From: CBDAQA01 sp965198865
GTDB lineage: Bacteria > Planctomycetota > Phycisphaerae > Tepidisphaerales > Tepidisphaeraceae
DNA length: 64,000 bases
Direction of reading: 5' to 3'
NCBI GenBank assembly: GCA_965198865.1
Contig: CBDAQA010000002.1
Span: forward strand, 372,001 to 436,000
Shown here piece after piece: positions 34,301 to 41,647 of this stretch. The notes beneath the pieces were generated by a model. The model was not told where the DNA came from and ran no database searches. It was given only the letters and a program-made list of their open reading frames with translations. The position numbers were made by a program, and so were the translations under genes. How positions within the stretch are numbered: position 1 is the stretch's first letter; the number at the start of each line of letters is the position of its first letter.

Positions 34301-34480
34301 CCGTTGACGGATGCCTATTGGCCGGCGGAGGGGTTCACGACCGACGGGGCCGGTGTGGCCGTGCTGCCGGCGCTGGAGGCCGGGCGTCACATTGCCCAGG
34401 TGGCCGGCCGGTCGGTCGAGGTGATCGCGCCGGCATTGCCGTGCGACAGGCCGACGCGCGTGGACGTGCGGGTGCCGTAG
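31325..34480 (+). CDS. Large secreted carboxypeptidase-regulatory-like domain protein
   Basis: 1051 residues. MCRTAPLIALLCLAAAPMG is a signal peptide, supporting ATG 31325 over an upstream in-frame start. At least five repeats of the CarboxypepD_reg type are visible, each opening like GTVRDAQGRPIAGATVYAAA, DVRDAAGRPAAGTVAITT or VHVTDAAGRPAVDMAVTI. These are about 80-90-residue beta-sandwiches usually found in outer-membrane or secreted proteins as spacers or substrate-contact modules. No catalytic domain is apparent. It ends six bases before the DUF2103-like gene begins its TAGGAT box, so the two genes may be co-regulated. Confidence 0.75.
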   Translation: MCRTAPLIALLCLAAAPMGDVSITIVAPDGHPAAGATVHVSEVDQHHFPDDPAPAPAVATADGAGVAHVRWPAGATRLHVTADGVGYGWTGLLEVVADESIAAPLPPLAAYATVAGTVPRAVLKPGTTVTLAWVYGESPVVVPVDLAGRFVATVPGGPWWVSASVDKKRVAQLDRPIRVECGQRLTGVALAALTPEQHREWTGHRSMRERPAEAVVTWAEGTVRDAQGRPIAGATVYAAAIYHGGLRMYEQAAAATTDATGHYAIRGKGGLSMFSATLVAAAPGHPPAFDAVTLPSPGYAELPEGATQPATQFPTPPAPTRDFVLADHGGGLDVVAAVDGRPAALATVGLWRDGGNLRDEWAAGSGSPEQKAAEQLAYPTATAGPDGIAHFADLVPGTYQIVATVAGGQQRVAALHQNTFPSEVPQPYAIADGVAVRTGETVRQTVTLFPQPNTVALRLLRADGSPMTDRPAFDWGRAVGGGGWSSGTDVGPDGVARHTFEAVGLWRVSAKHHHGPTKVVPLTPPYFAADGVVAVSSLLALRGPTTIRAVWQEPAAIDVDVRDAAGRPAAGTVAITTGMGDPFQIATVDPAGRARFHGVRRWDNDRIAVRLSADPLPDLGGQSGGTDPLPADAALRGHAFIPMMPIDARPLDQIHRTLAAVPAGYVRGRLIAPPGHSAGDYAIYLREADDRGAVVDLRRDTGEFVAGPFPAGPLTLRVFRAAGWSAGPLAELPVVVRGGDVVTATVSPPPPPTGDGPAGGEVLITVGGAQRSPADVADVWVGRSVVLADGVTPAYGAQVVLVEPERAEPTAAAAVDVAGRLHGRNGWQSAMAQPADPPGSPSVPVLVAWLPGAVGASVVSPSDAIKIVLPPAVSARGMVTVGGRPPVGLQGRVRVFAAHQGHGKVDRWLSVWATPQDDGTFELAGLTPGAYRVQAAVDGIWLSAAQSLTVGNSVGPITLNVPALGGPVAVHVTDAAGRPAVDMAVTIDRPTGPLTDAYWPAEGFTTDGAGVAVLPALEAGRHIAQVAGRSVEVIAPALPCDRPTRVDVRVP

Positions 34481-34483
34481 GAT
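34478..34483 (+). promoter_or_regulatory. Candidate -10 box for leaderless transcript overlapping a stop codon
   Basis: TAGGAT includes the TAG stop of the preceding gene and ends six bases before ATG 34490. Confidence 0.35.
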
Positions 34484-34489
34484 GTCGCC

Positions 34490-34804
34490 ATGAAGTTCGG
34501 CCGGATCAAGCGGCAGCACGGCCGGGTCGGGGGGCTGGACGCGATCCTGGACCGGATCGTGCGCGAGTGCCCGCACGTGAGCCGGATCGTGCCCGGGCGA
34601 ATCAAGGTGCGCCGCGGCCACTCGCCGACGGCGTTCAAGGTGCAGTACGCCACGCCGGCGGGGCTGAAGTGCCTGTACGTTGCCACGGGCACCGTGCAGG
34701 AGGTGTTCCTGATCTGCTCCGATGAGCCGGCGGCGCGGGCGTGGCTGGTGGAGGTGGGGATCGCGAAGGGGGAGGGACAGGTGCCCGGTGAAGCCGGTGT
34801 CTGA
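34490..34804 (+). CDS. Small DUF2103-like protein
   Basis: 104 residues. The arrangement KFGRIKRQHGRVGGLDAIL, then VSRIVPGRIKVRRGHSPTAF and CLYVATGTVQEVFLIC resembles DUF2103, annotated in databases as a predicted metal-binding family; no cysteine cluster is present here, so metal binding is uncertain. The last residues (GEGQVPGEAGV) are encoded by the left arm of the following palindrome, so the native C-terminus has probably been extended or replaced by the repeat. Confidence 0.55.
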   Translation: MKFGRIKRQHGRVGGLDAILDRIVRECPHVSRIVPGRIKVRRGHSPTAFKVQYATPAGLKCLYVATGTVQEVFLICSDEPAARAWLVEVGIAKGEGQVPGEAGV

Positions 34805-34877
34805 GGTACTCAAAAAGGCCTGGATCAGACGGCGAGTGATCCGGGTCTTCGGAGTACCTCAGACGCCGGCTTCACGG
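34787..34877 (+). repeat. Palindromic repeat between convergent genes, overlapping a stop codon
   Basis: GAAGCCGGTGTCTGAGGTAC on the left pairs with GTACCTCAGACGCCGGCTTC on the right. The stop of the DUF2103-like gene lies inside the left arm; the minus-strand aminotransferase stop is 14 bases beyond. Confidence 0.85.
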
Positions 34878-34890
34878 GAGCTAAAACCGG

Positions 34891-36132
34891 TTAAGCCGTC
34901 GCGGCACGCTCGCGCTTGGGCTTCGCCGTCCGCGGGACTAAGACGCGGACCAGGTTGTCCATCGCCTGCCGCAGGCGCTGCTCGTTCTCGACCACGGCGA
35001 TTCGCACGGCGCCGTCGCCGTTGTCGCCGAACGCCTTGCCGGGGGACAGGGCCACCTCCGCCTCGTCCATCATGCGGAGGCAGAAGTCGATGCTGTCCTC
35101 GCCGGGCTTGAAGTGGTCGGGGTTGATCTTGGCCCAGACGAACATGCTGGCGCGGGGCTTCTCGTAGGCCCAGCCGAGCTTGTCGAGGCCGCGGCAGACG
35201 ACGTCGCGGCGGTGCTGGTAGATCTTGCTCTGCTCCTCGGGGAAGTCGGCGTACTCGCGCATGGCGATCACGCCGGCGATCTGCACGGGGGCGAACATGC
35301 CGTAGTCGTAGTAGCCCTTGATCGTGGCGAGCGCCTTGATCATCTCGGCGTTGCCGGAGCAGAAGCCGCACCGCCAGCCGGCCATGTTGTAGCTCTTGCT
35401 CATGGTGGTGAACTCGACGCCGACCTCCTTCGCGCCCTTGGCGCTGAGGAAGCTGGGTGCCTTGTAGCCGTCGAAGCAGACCTCGCCGTAGGCGAAGTCG
35501 GAGATGATCATGATGTTCCGCCGGCGGCACAGTTCGATAGCGCGGTCCCAGAAGTCGGGCTCGATGGTCAGGGCCGTGGGGTTGTGCGGGTAGTTCAGGA
35601 TCAGCAGTTTCGGCGGCGGGTAGAGGCCGTCGATGGTGCGCTCGATGCGGTCGAGGAACGACTGGTCGTTGCCCAGCGGGACGCGGATCACGTTGGCCCC
35701 GGCCATGGCGGGGGCGTAGACGTGGATGGGGAAGGCGGGGTCGCCGACGACGACCGTGTCGCCGGGGCCGAGCAGGGCCAGGCACAGGTGGCTGAACCCC
35801 TCCTTGGAGCCGATGGTGGCGATCACCTCGGTCTCGGGGTCGAGCGCGACGTCGTACTTGGCGGCGTACTTCTTGGCGACCTCCTTGCGGAGGCCGGCGA
35901 TGCCGTTGCTCACGCTGTAGCGGTGGTTGCGCGGGTCCTGGGCGGCCTCGGCCAGCTTGGCGACGATGCTGGGGGGCGTGGGGTCGGTGGGGTTGCCCAT
36001 GCCCAGGTCGATGATGTCGATCCCGGCGACGCGCTTCTCGTACTTGGTCTTGTTGATCCGCCCGAACAGGTAGGGCGGGAGCCGGGCGATGCGGGAGGAG
36101 ACGTCGACGCGGAAGGGAGTTTGATCAGGCAT
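34891..36132 (-). CDS. Class I/II PLP-dependent aminotransferase (AlaC/LL-DAP aminotransferase-like)
   Basis: 413 residues. The PLP lysine is in TTMSKSYNMAGWRCGF; NYPHNPTALTIE carries the conserved Asn that contacts the cofactor, and SDFAYGEVCFDGY the Asp/Tyr pair. The N-terminal PPYLFGRINKTKYEKR and MGNPTDPTPPSIVAKL blocks resemble alanine-synthesising AlaC and related enzymes used in lysine, methionine or alanine metabolism. Substrate cannot be fixed from sequence. The last residues are basic (KPKRERAATA). It is convergent with the DUF2103-like gene. Confidence 0.9.
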   Translation of the reverse strand: MPDQTPFRVDVSSRIARLPPYLFGRINKTKYEKRVAGIDIIDLGMGNPTDPTPPSIVAKLAEAAQDPRNHRYSVSNGIAGLRKEVAKKYAAKYDVALDPETEVIATIGSKEGFSHLCLALLGPGDTVVVGDPAFPIHVYAPAMAGANVIRVPLGNDQSFLDRIERTIDGLYPPPKLLILNYPHNPTALTIEPDFWDRAIELCRRRNIMIISDFAYGEVCFDGYKAPSFLSAKGAKEVGVEFTTMSKSYNMAGWRCGFCSGNAEMIKALATIKGYYDYGMFAPVQIAGVIAMREYADFPEEQSKIYQHRRDVVCRGLDKLGWAYEKPRASMFVWAKINPDHFKPGEDSIDFCLRMMDEAEVALSPGKAFGDNGDGAVRIAVVENEQRLRQAMDNLVRVLVPRTAKPKRERAATA

Positions 36133-36168
36133 GGTGGCACCTCGTGGGCGAGCGGCAGTGTAGGCAGG

Positions 36169-36291
36169 GCGGCAGAATTTTTAGCCGCAGATGAACGCAG
36201 ATTCACGCAGATGAAGACCGGACGACCGCATGGGGCGGCCACGCGTTCTGATCTGCGTGCATCCGCGTCCACCTGCGGCTGATTCTTCCGC
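36169..36291. repeat. Long imperfect palindrome (GCAGATGAACGCAGATTCACGCAGAT type)
   Basis: GCCGCAGATGAACGCAGATT is complemented by ATCTGCGTGCATCCGCGTCC and CCTGCGGC across a 45-base loop, with a shared outer GGCGGCAGAAT. It directly follows the PpiC gene stop (36293) in transcription order. Confidence 0.8.
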
Positions 36292-36292
36292 C

Positions 36293-37393
36293 CTACGGTG
36301 CCGTGGCCGGCCCGGTCGCCGAGGGCTTCTCGGCGGCGTGGATCTGCTTGACCGCCTCGCCGGGGCTGAGCGTCTTCCCGGCCGGCTGCTGGGCGGCGAT
36401 CATCGCGTCCCACGCCCCCTTCAGCGTCGGGTTGTCGATCGTGATCCCCTGGGCGGTGATCTGCTGCAGCTGCTTCCGCAGCTGGTTGATGCCCTGCTGC
36501 TGCAGCGACTCCTCGACCTGCTTGCGGACGTCGCCCTTCACCGCGTCGAACTTCACGATCTTCGGCGGGAGGATCTCGAACAGCTTGATGACGTGGTAGC
36601 GGCTGCCGTCGACGATCGGGTCGTGCGACACGTCGTTCACCTTCATGCCGAACGCCGCCTCCATGATGACCGGCGGGACGCCGGGCGTCTTGGAGCTGAA
36701 CGGGGGCCAGTGGCCCCCCAGCTCGCGGGTCAGCCGGTCGATGCTCATCTCGCGGGCGACCATCTCGAACGTCTCGCCGGCCTTGAGCCGCTTCTGCACC
36801 TCGGCCACCTCGACGACGTTCTGCACGGTGATGTCGGCGATGCGCCGGTTCTCGCCGTACAGCAGGCCGAACGCCTGGTGGACGGCCGCGTCGGTCACCT
36901 GGTCGGCCACCAGTGGGGCGACGATCTTGCGCAGGGCGGCGGTGGTGCGGAAGCCGAGGTCGAACTCGACGTCGGTCAGGTGCTTCTCGGCCTTGAGCTG
37001 CTTGAAGTCCTGGTCGTACTCGCTGGCGGGGGCGCTGGGGAAGAACTTCTCCATCGAGCGCTGCCGCTCGGCCGCCACCTCGGCGTCGGACAGGGTCATG
37101 CCCTTCTGCGCCAGGGCCTGCTTGGCCAGGTCGAGCTGGACCAGGTCGGCCAGCAGGTTGACGCCGTAGGCGCGGTACAGCACGTCGTCCAGGTCTTTGC
37201 GCGTGATGGTGAGGCCGTTGATGCGGGCGACGGATGGGTTGTCGGTCGACGGGCCGGTGGTGGGGGCGATCGTTGGGCCGTTGGCCCTGGTGACGATGTC
37301 GTGCTCGGTCGGCGGCGGCGCCGTGCGACAGCCGGCCACGGCGACGATGGCGAGCGAGACCCGGAGGGCGCGACGGTGGGACGGTGACGACAA
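36293..37393 (-). CDS. PpiC/SurA-like peptidyl-prolyl isomerase lipoprotein
   Basis: 366 residues. SLAIVAVAGCRT is a lipobox, so the protein is probably a lipoprotein. Residues 50-165 form a SurA/trigger-type helical arm region (VARINGLTITRKDLDDVLYR). Residues about 180-290 match a parvulin domain (VAEVQKRLKAGETFEMVARE, ELGGHWPPFSS, SRYHVIKLFEI). The C-terminus is helical then low-complexity (GPATAP). It would assist folding of exported proteins. It is the first or last of three adjacent lipoprotein genes on this strand, with gaps of about 70-115 bases. Confidence 0.8.
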   Translation of the reverse strand: MSSPSHRRALRVSLAIVAVAGCRTAPPPTEHDIVTRANGPTIAPTTGPSTDNPSVARINGLTITRKDLDDVLYRAYGVNLLADLVQLDLAKQALAQKGMTLSDAEVAAERQRSMEKFFPSAPASEYDQDFKQLKAEKHLTDVEFDLGFRTTAALRKIVAPLVADQVTDAAVHQAFGLLYGENRRIADITVQNVVEVAEVQKRLKAGETFEMVAREMSIDRLTRELGGHWPPFSSKTPGVPPVIMEAAFGMKVNDVSHDPIVDGSRYHVIKLFEILPPKIVKFDAVKGDVRKQVEESLQQQGINQLRKQLQQITAQGITIDNPTLKGAWDAMIAAQQPAGKTLSPGEAVKQIHAAEKPSATGPATAP

Positions 37394-37413
37394 ACGAGAC
37401 TCCTGCGGCGATA

Positions 37414-37489
37414 GCGGCAGGGTTGCTTCAGCAACCCTGAGGCGGGCATGGTAGGCGAACCTTCAAGGTCGCTGAAGCGACCCTGCCGC
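37414..37489. repeat. Double hairpin able to refold (GGGTTGCTTCAGC / GGTCGCTGAAGCGACC)
   Basis: Each half is a hairpin by itself (AGGGTTGCTTCAGCAACCCT and GGTCGCTGAAGCGACC). In addition the outer GCGGCAGGGTTGCTTCAGC can pair with GCTGAAGCGACCCTGCCGC. Two mutually exclusive folds are therefore possible between the two lipoprotein genes. Confidence 0.75.
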
Positions 37490-37508
37490 TGGGGAGGTGG
37501 GGCGTGAC

Positions 37509-38171
37509 TCACGTGCCCGAGGCGTCGTTCGATTCCTTCTCGCTGTCGGGCTTCCACTTGTAGAACAGCTTGCTGATCTCGTCCGACAGCTGCGCGAGCA
37601 TCTCGCCCTTCATCTGCTGGCCCTGGGGGGAGTCGGTGCGGTTGTACTCCATCTTGGCCGACAGCTCCCAGCCCTTGGGTTCACCCTTGGGCCAGAGGAC
37701 GTCGCCGGTGGTGGCGTCGACGACGCGCACGCGGGCGGTGACCGTCGCGTGAATGGCGGCGCCGGTCGGGTCGGCCGAGTTTTCGTTCTCGACCAGGTTC
37801 ACATAGACCACCTGCTTGGCGCCGACGGCCCGACCGACGGCGGGGATCGACATGTCGTGGAACGCCGCCGCCTGCTCGCTCCGCAGCGGGGCGACCTTGT
37901 CCTGGTCGACCACCTCCAGCTCGGCGTGCTCGTGCAGCTTCTCGCCCACCGACCGGGCGACCGTGTCGCCGTCGGCGGAGCCGGCGTCCATGTCCTGGTA
38001 GTTCTCGACCAGCACCAGCGTCGGCTGCTTGGGCGGCTCGAACTTCGCGTCCACCGCCGGCGCCCCGAACGCGACGTGCATGATCGCCCCCACGGCGTAG
38101 CACCCCCCGGCCGATAGGCCCAGGACAAGGTGGAGTGCGGTTCGCAGGGTTGTCTTCTTGCGGCTCGTCAT
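37509..38171 (-). CDS. Lipoprotein, possibly LpoB/CsgG-like
   Basis: 220 residues from ATG 38171, which is preceded by GAGGA; a start four codons earlier is possible. LHLVLGLSAGGCYA contains a lipobox. The soluble part has the layout of the CsgG/LpoB fold: TLVLVENYQDMDAGSADGD, then VGEKLHEHAELEVVDQDKV, IPAVGRAVGAKQVVYVNLVE and TARVRVVDATTGDVLWP. Proteins of that fold activate penicillin-binding proteins or form export pores. This is inference from pattern only. The next gene upstream encodes a similar lipoprotein. Confidence 0.6.
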   Translation of the reverse strand: MTSRKKTTLRTALHLVLGLSAGGCYAVGAIMHVAFGAPAVDAKFEPPKQPTLVLVENYQDMDAGSADGDTVARSVGEKLHEHAELEVVDQDKVAPLRSEQAAAFHDMSIPAVGRAVGAKQVVYVNLVENENSADPTGAAIHATVTARVRVVDATTGDVLWPKGEPKGWELSAKMEYNRTDSPQGQQMKGEMLAQLSDEISKLFYKWKPDSEKESNDASGT

Positions 38172-38242
38172 GGCGATCCTCACGCGGGTTGCGAGCGGGG
38201 AGCTCCGACCCGGAACTCACGACGCCCAACTCAAAACCCGTC

Positions 38243-38932
38243 CTACGTCCGCTCTTCCTCGTGCTTGTAGAACCGCTTGGCGACGTCCTCGGCGAAGGTC
38301 TGGACGGTCTTCTGGCCGATGGCGTCGTCGGTGCCGCCGGGCTCGCCGTCGGTGTTGATGCTCTTCTTGGGGTAGGTGATGCTGATCGTCCCGCCGTCGT
38401 AGACCATCTTGGTCGCCACGTGGTCCGGGCCGGTCTGGCGCATCTCAACGACGGACAGGTGGGCGGACAGCGTGCCCTTGTACAGCTCGAGCGAGGCGTC
38501 GCTGCGGGTGGCGAAGTCGGTCACCTGGACGTAGATCAGGCGGGACCCGTTGAACTTCGCCGCCACGTCCGTGGCCGGCTGGTACTCGATCTCGGGGTGG
38601 TCCTCCTGGTACCGTACCATGGCCGACGTGGCGACGGGGAACGTGGTCCCCTTCAGGTCATCGGGCTTCTCGGCCAGCTGGACGGAGATCAGCTTGTCCT
38701 GGACGGCGGCGGCGACGTTCTCCTGCAGGTCGGGCCGGTCGAGGCGGACCTGAGGGTCTGCCCACACCATGATGACCACCTGCTGCCCGGCCAGCCCCTT
38801 GTAGGCCGCCTCCACGTCCCGCGGGATCGCCTGGGCGATGATGCCCATCCCGGCCCCGATCTGGGCGCACCCGCCCAGCGTGGGCAACAGCAGCAGGGCG
38901 GGGACAAGGCGTCGCAGCGTTCGGACGGTCAT
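38243..38932 (-). CDS. Lipoprotein, possibly LpoB/CsgG-like (paralogue)
   Basis: 229 residues. LVPALLLLPTLGGCAQ is a lipobox signal peptide. The mature part shows QQVVIMVWADPQVRLDRPDL, AAAVQDKLISVQLAEK, SRLIYVQVTDFATRSD and ISITYPKKSIN, similar in order to the neighbouring lipoprotein, and both end with a conserved K(R/L)FYK motif. They probably arose by duplication. Envelope role likely. It is the upstream member of the group; AGGA lies before the ATG. Confidence 0.6.
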   Translation of the reverse strand: MTVRTLRRLVPALLLLPTLGGCAQIGAGMGIIAQAIPRDVEAAYKGLAGQQVVIMVWADPQVRLDRPDLQENVAAAVQDKLISVQLAEKPDDLKGTTFPVATSAMVRYQEDHPEIEYQPATDVAAKFNGSRLIYVQVTDFATRSDASLELYKGTLSAHLSVVEMRQTGPDHVATKMVYDGGTISITYPKKSINTDGEPGGTDDAIGQKTVQTFAEDVAKRFYKHEEERT

Positions 38933-38967
38933 GGGCAGGGTCCTCGTCTCACAGGGGGCAAATCATC

Positions 38968-39047
38968 AAGCCGGTTCTGAGGTACGCCGAAGCGCCCGGT
39001 CAGCCGACGAAAGGACCCGGCTCTTCGGAATACCTCAGAACCGGCTT
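38968..39047. repeat. Palindromic repeat (AAGCCGGTTCTGAGGTAC family)
   Basis: AAGCCGGTTCTGAGGTACGC pairs with TACCTCAGAACCGGCTT; same arms as at 31195. It lies 14 bases after the DUF2752 gene stop in transcription order. Confidence 0.85.
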
Positions 39048-39060
39048 CGAGATTCAATCC

Positions 39061-39594
39061 TCACCGCCACCCGTCGATCCCGTGCAGGTGGATGAACATC
39101 TTCCAGCCCCACCCGGCGACGGCTATCGACAGCAGCGGGACCAGGTACCACCGGTCGGGCAGCAGGCCGAACAACCGGTGCAGCGGCCGACAGGTGACGG
39201 CAACATACCCGGCCACCCACACCGTCATGCCACACCACACCGCCAGCACCGTGCCCATCGGCTGCACGTACAGGCTGGCGACCAGGTTGCCGCGGACGAA
39301 CCAGGCGAAGCTGGTCGTCATCCCGCACGCCGGGCAGGGCAGTCCGGTGCGGGCCAGGAACGCGCACTCAGTCAGCCCCATCGCCTGATGGGTGCCGAAG
39401 CCGTTGGGGCTGGGCAACAGCCACGCGGCGATCACCAGCACAGCCAGGCAACCCGCAGCCAACCCACCGGCCAGCAGTCGGCCCGAGATCGGCACCGGTG
39501 CCGCCGCCGCCCGCCGGGCGTAGATCACGGTATATCCCGCGTCGACCGGTGGGGCGGCAGTCGGCGGATCAACCAGTGGCGTCACCGCGGTCAC
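39061..39594 (-). CDS. DUF2752 membrane protein
   Basis: 177 residues from GTG 39594; the frame is open further upstream to 39717 but that part is Arg-rich and unlikely. Hydrophobic segments near 42-62, 95-112 and 145-162. The diagnostic block CPACGMTTSFAWFVRGN lies after TECAFLARTGLP. DUF2752 proteins are small membrane proteins of unknown function in which the CxxCGxT motif may bind metal or form a disulfide. Confidence 0.8.
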   Translation of the reverse strand: MTAVTPLVDPPTAAPPVDAGYTVIYARRAAAAPVPISGRLLAGGLAAGCLAVLVIAAWLLPSPNGFGTHQAMGLTECAFLARTGLPCPACGMTTSFAWFVRGNLVASLYVQPMGTVLAVWCGMTVWVAGYVAVTCRPLHRLFGLLPDRWYLVPLLSIAVAGWGWKMFIHLHGIDGWR

Positions 39595-39920
39595 GCCGAC
39601 CAGTTTAATCCGGCGGGTCGACCATCGCAATTCCGGCGTATCGCGCCGTATCAACGGGTTGCCACGGATCGGGTTTCGGCGAACTGCCGGCCCCCGAGTT
39701 GACAACGCACCGGGCAAAAACTTAACTTGCCTGCCGTACTGTGTTCTCGGACGGAACGGACGTGCAGCGACGAGTCCCTGCCCGACCCGCCTGACCTTGG
39801 ATCGAGCCGGCCCCCGCGGGGGTCATCTCCCTCCCACGCCAGTCCCCGCCCCGTTCGATTGCTCGCCCGTTCGACGTCTCGCCGGCCCCGCCTCGGGTCG
39901 GGCGCCAGCGCGAAAGCACG

Positions 39921-41375
39921 ATGGGGTCCATGCGCGTCTTCATGCTCGGGTGGGAGTTCCCACCGTTCATCAGCGGTGGACTTGGCACGGCCTGCTACGG
40001 GCTGACCAAGGCCCTGTCGTCGATCGGCACCGACGTCGTCTTCGTCCTGCCCCGGCCCGTGGCCAGCCCGTTCTCCGGCCACGTCCGGCTGATCTCCGGG
40101 CCGCCCGCGGGCCAGTACCCGTCCATCGGTGCCGAGGGCGCGGCGGCCCCGCTCACCGCCGAGTTCCACCTCGACGAGTTCGAGCACGTCACCTTCCGCA
40201 CCGTCAACGCCCAGGTGACCGACCCCTACGCCCGGCCCGACCGCTACCGGCAGGGGTACGCCTCGACTAACCCGCGCCGGCTGAACCCGTCGGTCCCCCA
40301 CAAGGCGGCCACGCCCGTCAGCTCCGACCAGGAGTCGGGCACCGTCCCCGAGTACCCCGGCGGGATCGCCATCCCCCCCTCGGTCGCCACCCCCGCCCAG
40401 GGGTTTGGCCCCACGGGTGGCGGCCAGACCCCCTACGCCGGCGACCTGTTCGTCGAGGTGCAGCGCTACGCCGCCCTGGCCGCCGAGATCGCCCGCGGCG
40501 AGACGTTCGACGTCGTCCACGCCCACGACTGGATGACCTTCCCCGCTGGCCTGGCCGTGGCCGGCATCAAGGGCGTGCCGCTGGTCGTCCACGTCCACAG
40601 CACCGAGTTTGACCGCAGCGGCATGGCGGTCGACCAACGGATCTACGACATCGAACGCCGCGGCATGCACGGCGCGATGAAGGTGGTGGCCGTGTCGTAC
40701 CTGACCAAGAACCTGGTCACCCACCACTACGGCATCGACGCCGGCAAGGTGGAGGTGGTGTACAACGCCATCGAGTCCACCGCCGCCACCGCGTTCGACC
40801 CCGAGCAGTACTCCATCCACAAGGACGAGAAGATCGTCCTGTTCCTGGGCCGGATCACCATGCAGAAGGGCCCGGAGTACTTCCTGGCCGCCGCCAAGCG
40901 CGTCTTGGACGTGATGGACAACGTGAAGTTCGTCATGGCCGGGTCGGGCGACATGATCCGCCAGACCGTCGAGATGGCCGCCAGCATGGGCATCGGGCAC
41001 AAGGTGCTGTTCACCGGCTTCCTCCGCGGCCCCGACGTGGAGAAGGTGTTCAAGATGGCCGACCTCTACGTCATGCCCAGCGTCAGCGAGCCGTTCGGCA
41101 TCGCCCCGCTGGAGGCCATGAGCCACGACGTCCCCGTCATCATCTCCAAGCAGTCCGGCGTGTCCGAGGTGCTGTCCCACGCCCTGAAGGTCGACTTCTG
41201 GGACGTGAACGAGATGGCGAACAAGATCGTCGCCGTGCTGCGCCATCCCCCGCTGGCCAGCACCCTCCGCCAGCACGGCAGTTTCGAGGTGAAACGCCTC
41301 AGCTGGACCGACGCCGCCAAGGCGTGCGTCGGGATCTACCAGCAGGCGGTCAATGGGATGAACGGCCGGCGGTGA
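39921..41375 (+). CDS. Starch/glycogen-synthase-like family 4 or 5 glycosyltransferase
   Basis: 484 residues (ATG 39921 or 39930). MLGWEFPPFISGGLGTACYG is the N-terminal donor-loop motif (G-G-L-G) of GT5 and GT4 glycogen synthases; DVVHAHDWMTFPAGLAVA is a second block. The C-terminal Rossmann half has FLGRITMQKGPEYFLAAA and the E-x7-E motif in VSEPFGIAPLEAMSHDVP. Residues 85-165 are an unusual Pro/Ala-rich insert. It probably uses ADP- or UDP-glucose for glycogen-like polymer, fitting the pgm and pgi genes 7 kb away. The gene is followed by a perfect 38-base hairpin. Confidence 0.8.
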   Translation: MGSMRVFMLGWEFPPFISGGLGTACYGLTKALSSIGTDVVFVLPRPVASPFSGHVRLISGPPAGQYPSIGAEGAAAPLTAEFHLDEFEHVTFRTVNAQVTDPYARPDRYRQGYASTNPRRLNPSVPHKAATPVSSDQESGTVPEYPGGIAIPPSVATPAQGFGPTGGGQTPYAGDLFVEVQRYAALAAEIARGETFDVVHAHDWMTFPAGLAVAGIKGVPLVVHVHSTEFDRSGMAVDQRIYDIERRGMHGAMKVVAVSYLTKNLVTHHYGIDAGKVEVVYNAIESTAATAFDPEQYSIHKDEKIVLFLGRITMQKGPEYFLAAAKRVLDVMDNVKFVMAGSGDMIRQTVEMAASMGIGHKVLFTGFLRGPDVEKVFKMADLYVMPSVSEPFGIAPLEAMSHDVPVIISKQSGVSEVLSHALKVDFWDVNEMANKIVAVLRHPPLASTLRQHGSFEVKRLSWTDAAKACVGIYQQAVNGMNGRR

Positions 41376-41421
41376 GCCAAAGAGGCCGTCCGCGGGACCT
41401 TTGGTGACGATGCATCAAAAG

Positions 41422-41503
41422 GAGCCGCGCACGGAGGGTACGCCCGCAGTAAGCGGATTGGGGCGAATCCGCTTACTGCGGGCGTACCCTCCGTGCGCGG
41501 CTC
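41422..41503 (+). repeat. Perfect 38-bp inverted repeat with 6-base loop
   Basis: The left arm runs 41422-41459 beginning GAGCCGCGCACGGAGGGTAC, the loop is GGGGCG, and the right arm runs 41466-41503. All 38 positions pair. Closely related arms occur at 21933 and 61752. Confidence 0.9.
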
Positions 41504-41647
41504 TTCGGGGCGATCGATCCTCTCAGGAATTCAAACGCTGCGAAACGTCCAACAACCGATCCAGCTGTCGATCCCGCCCGCCGGGGGGTGGGACGCGCAG
41601 CGGCGTAGACGGCAGATTTGTGACGACCCAGCCGTGTAGAATGTCGG

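Noticed and set aside
34787..34877. Riboswitch or attenuator between the DUF2103-like and aminotransferase genes
   Set aside because: The genes are convergent, so no leader is possible; the structure belongs to the dispersed palindrome family.
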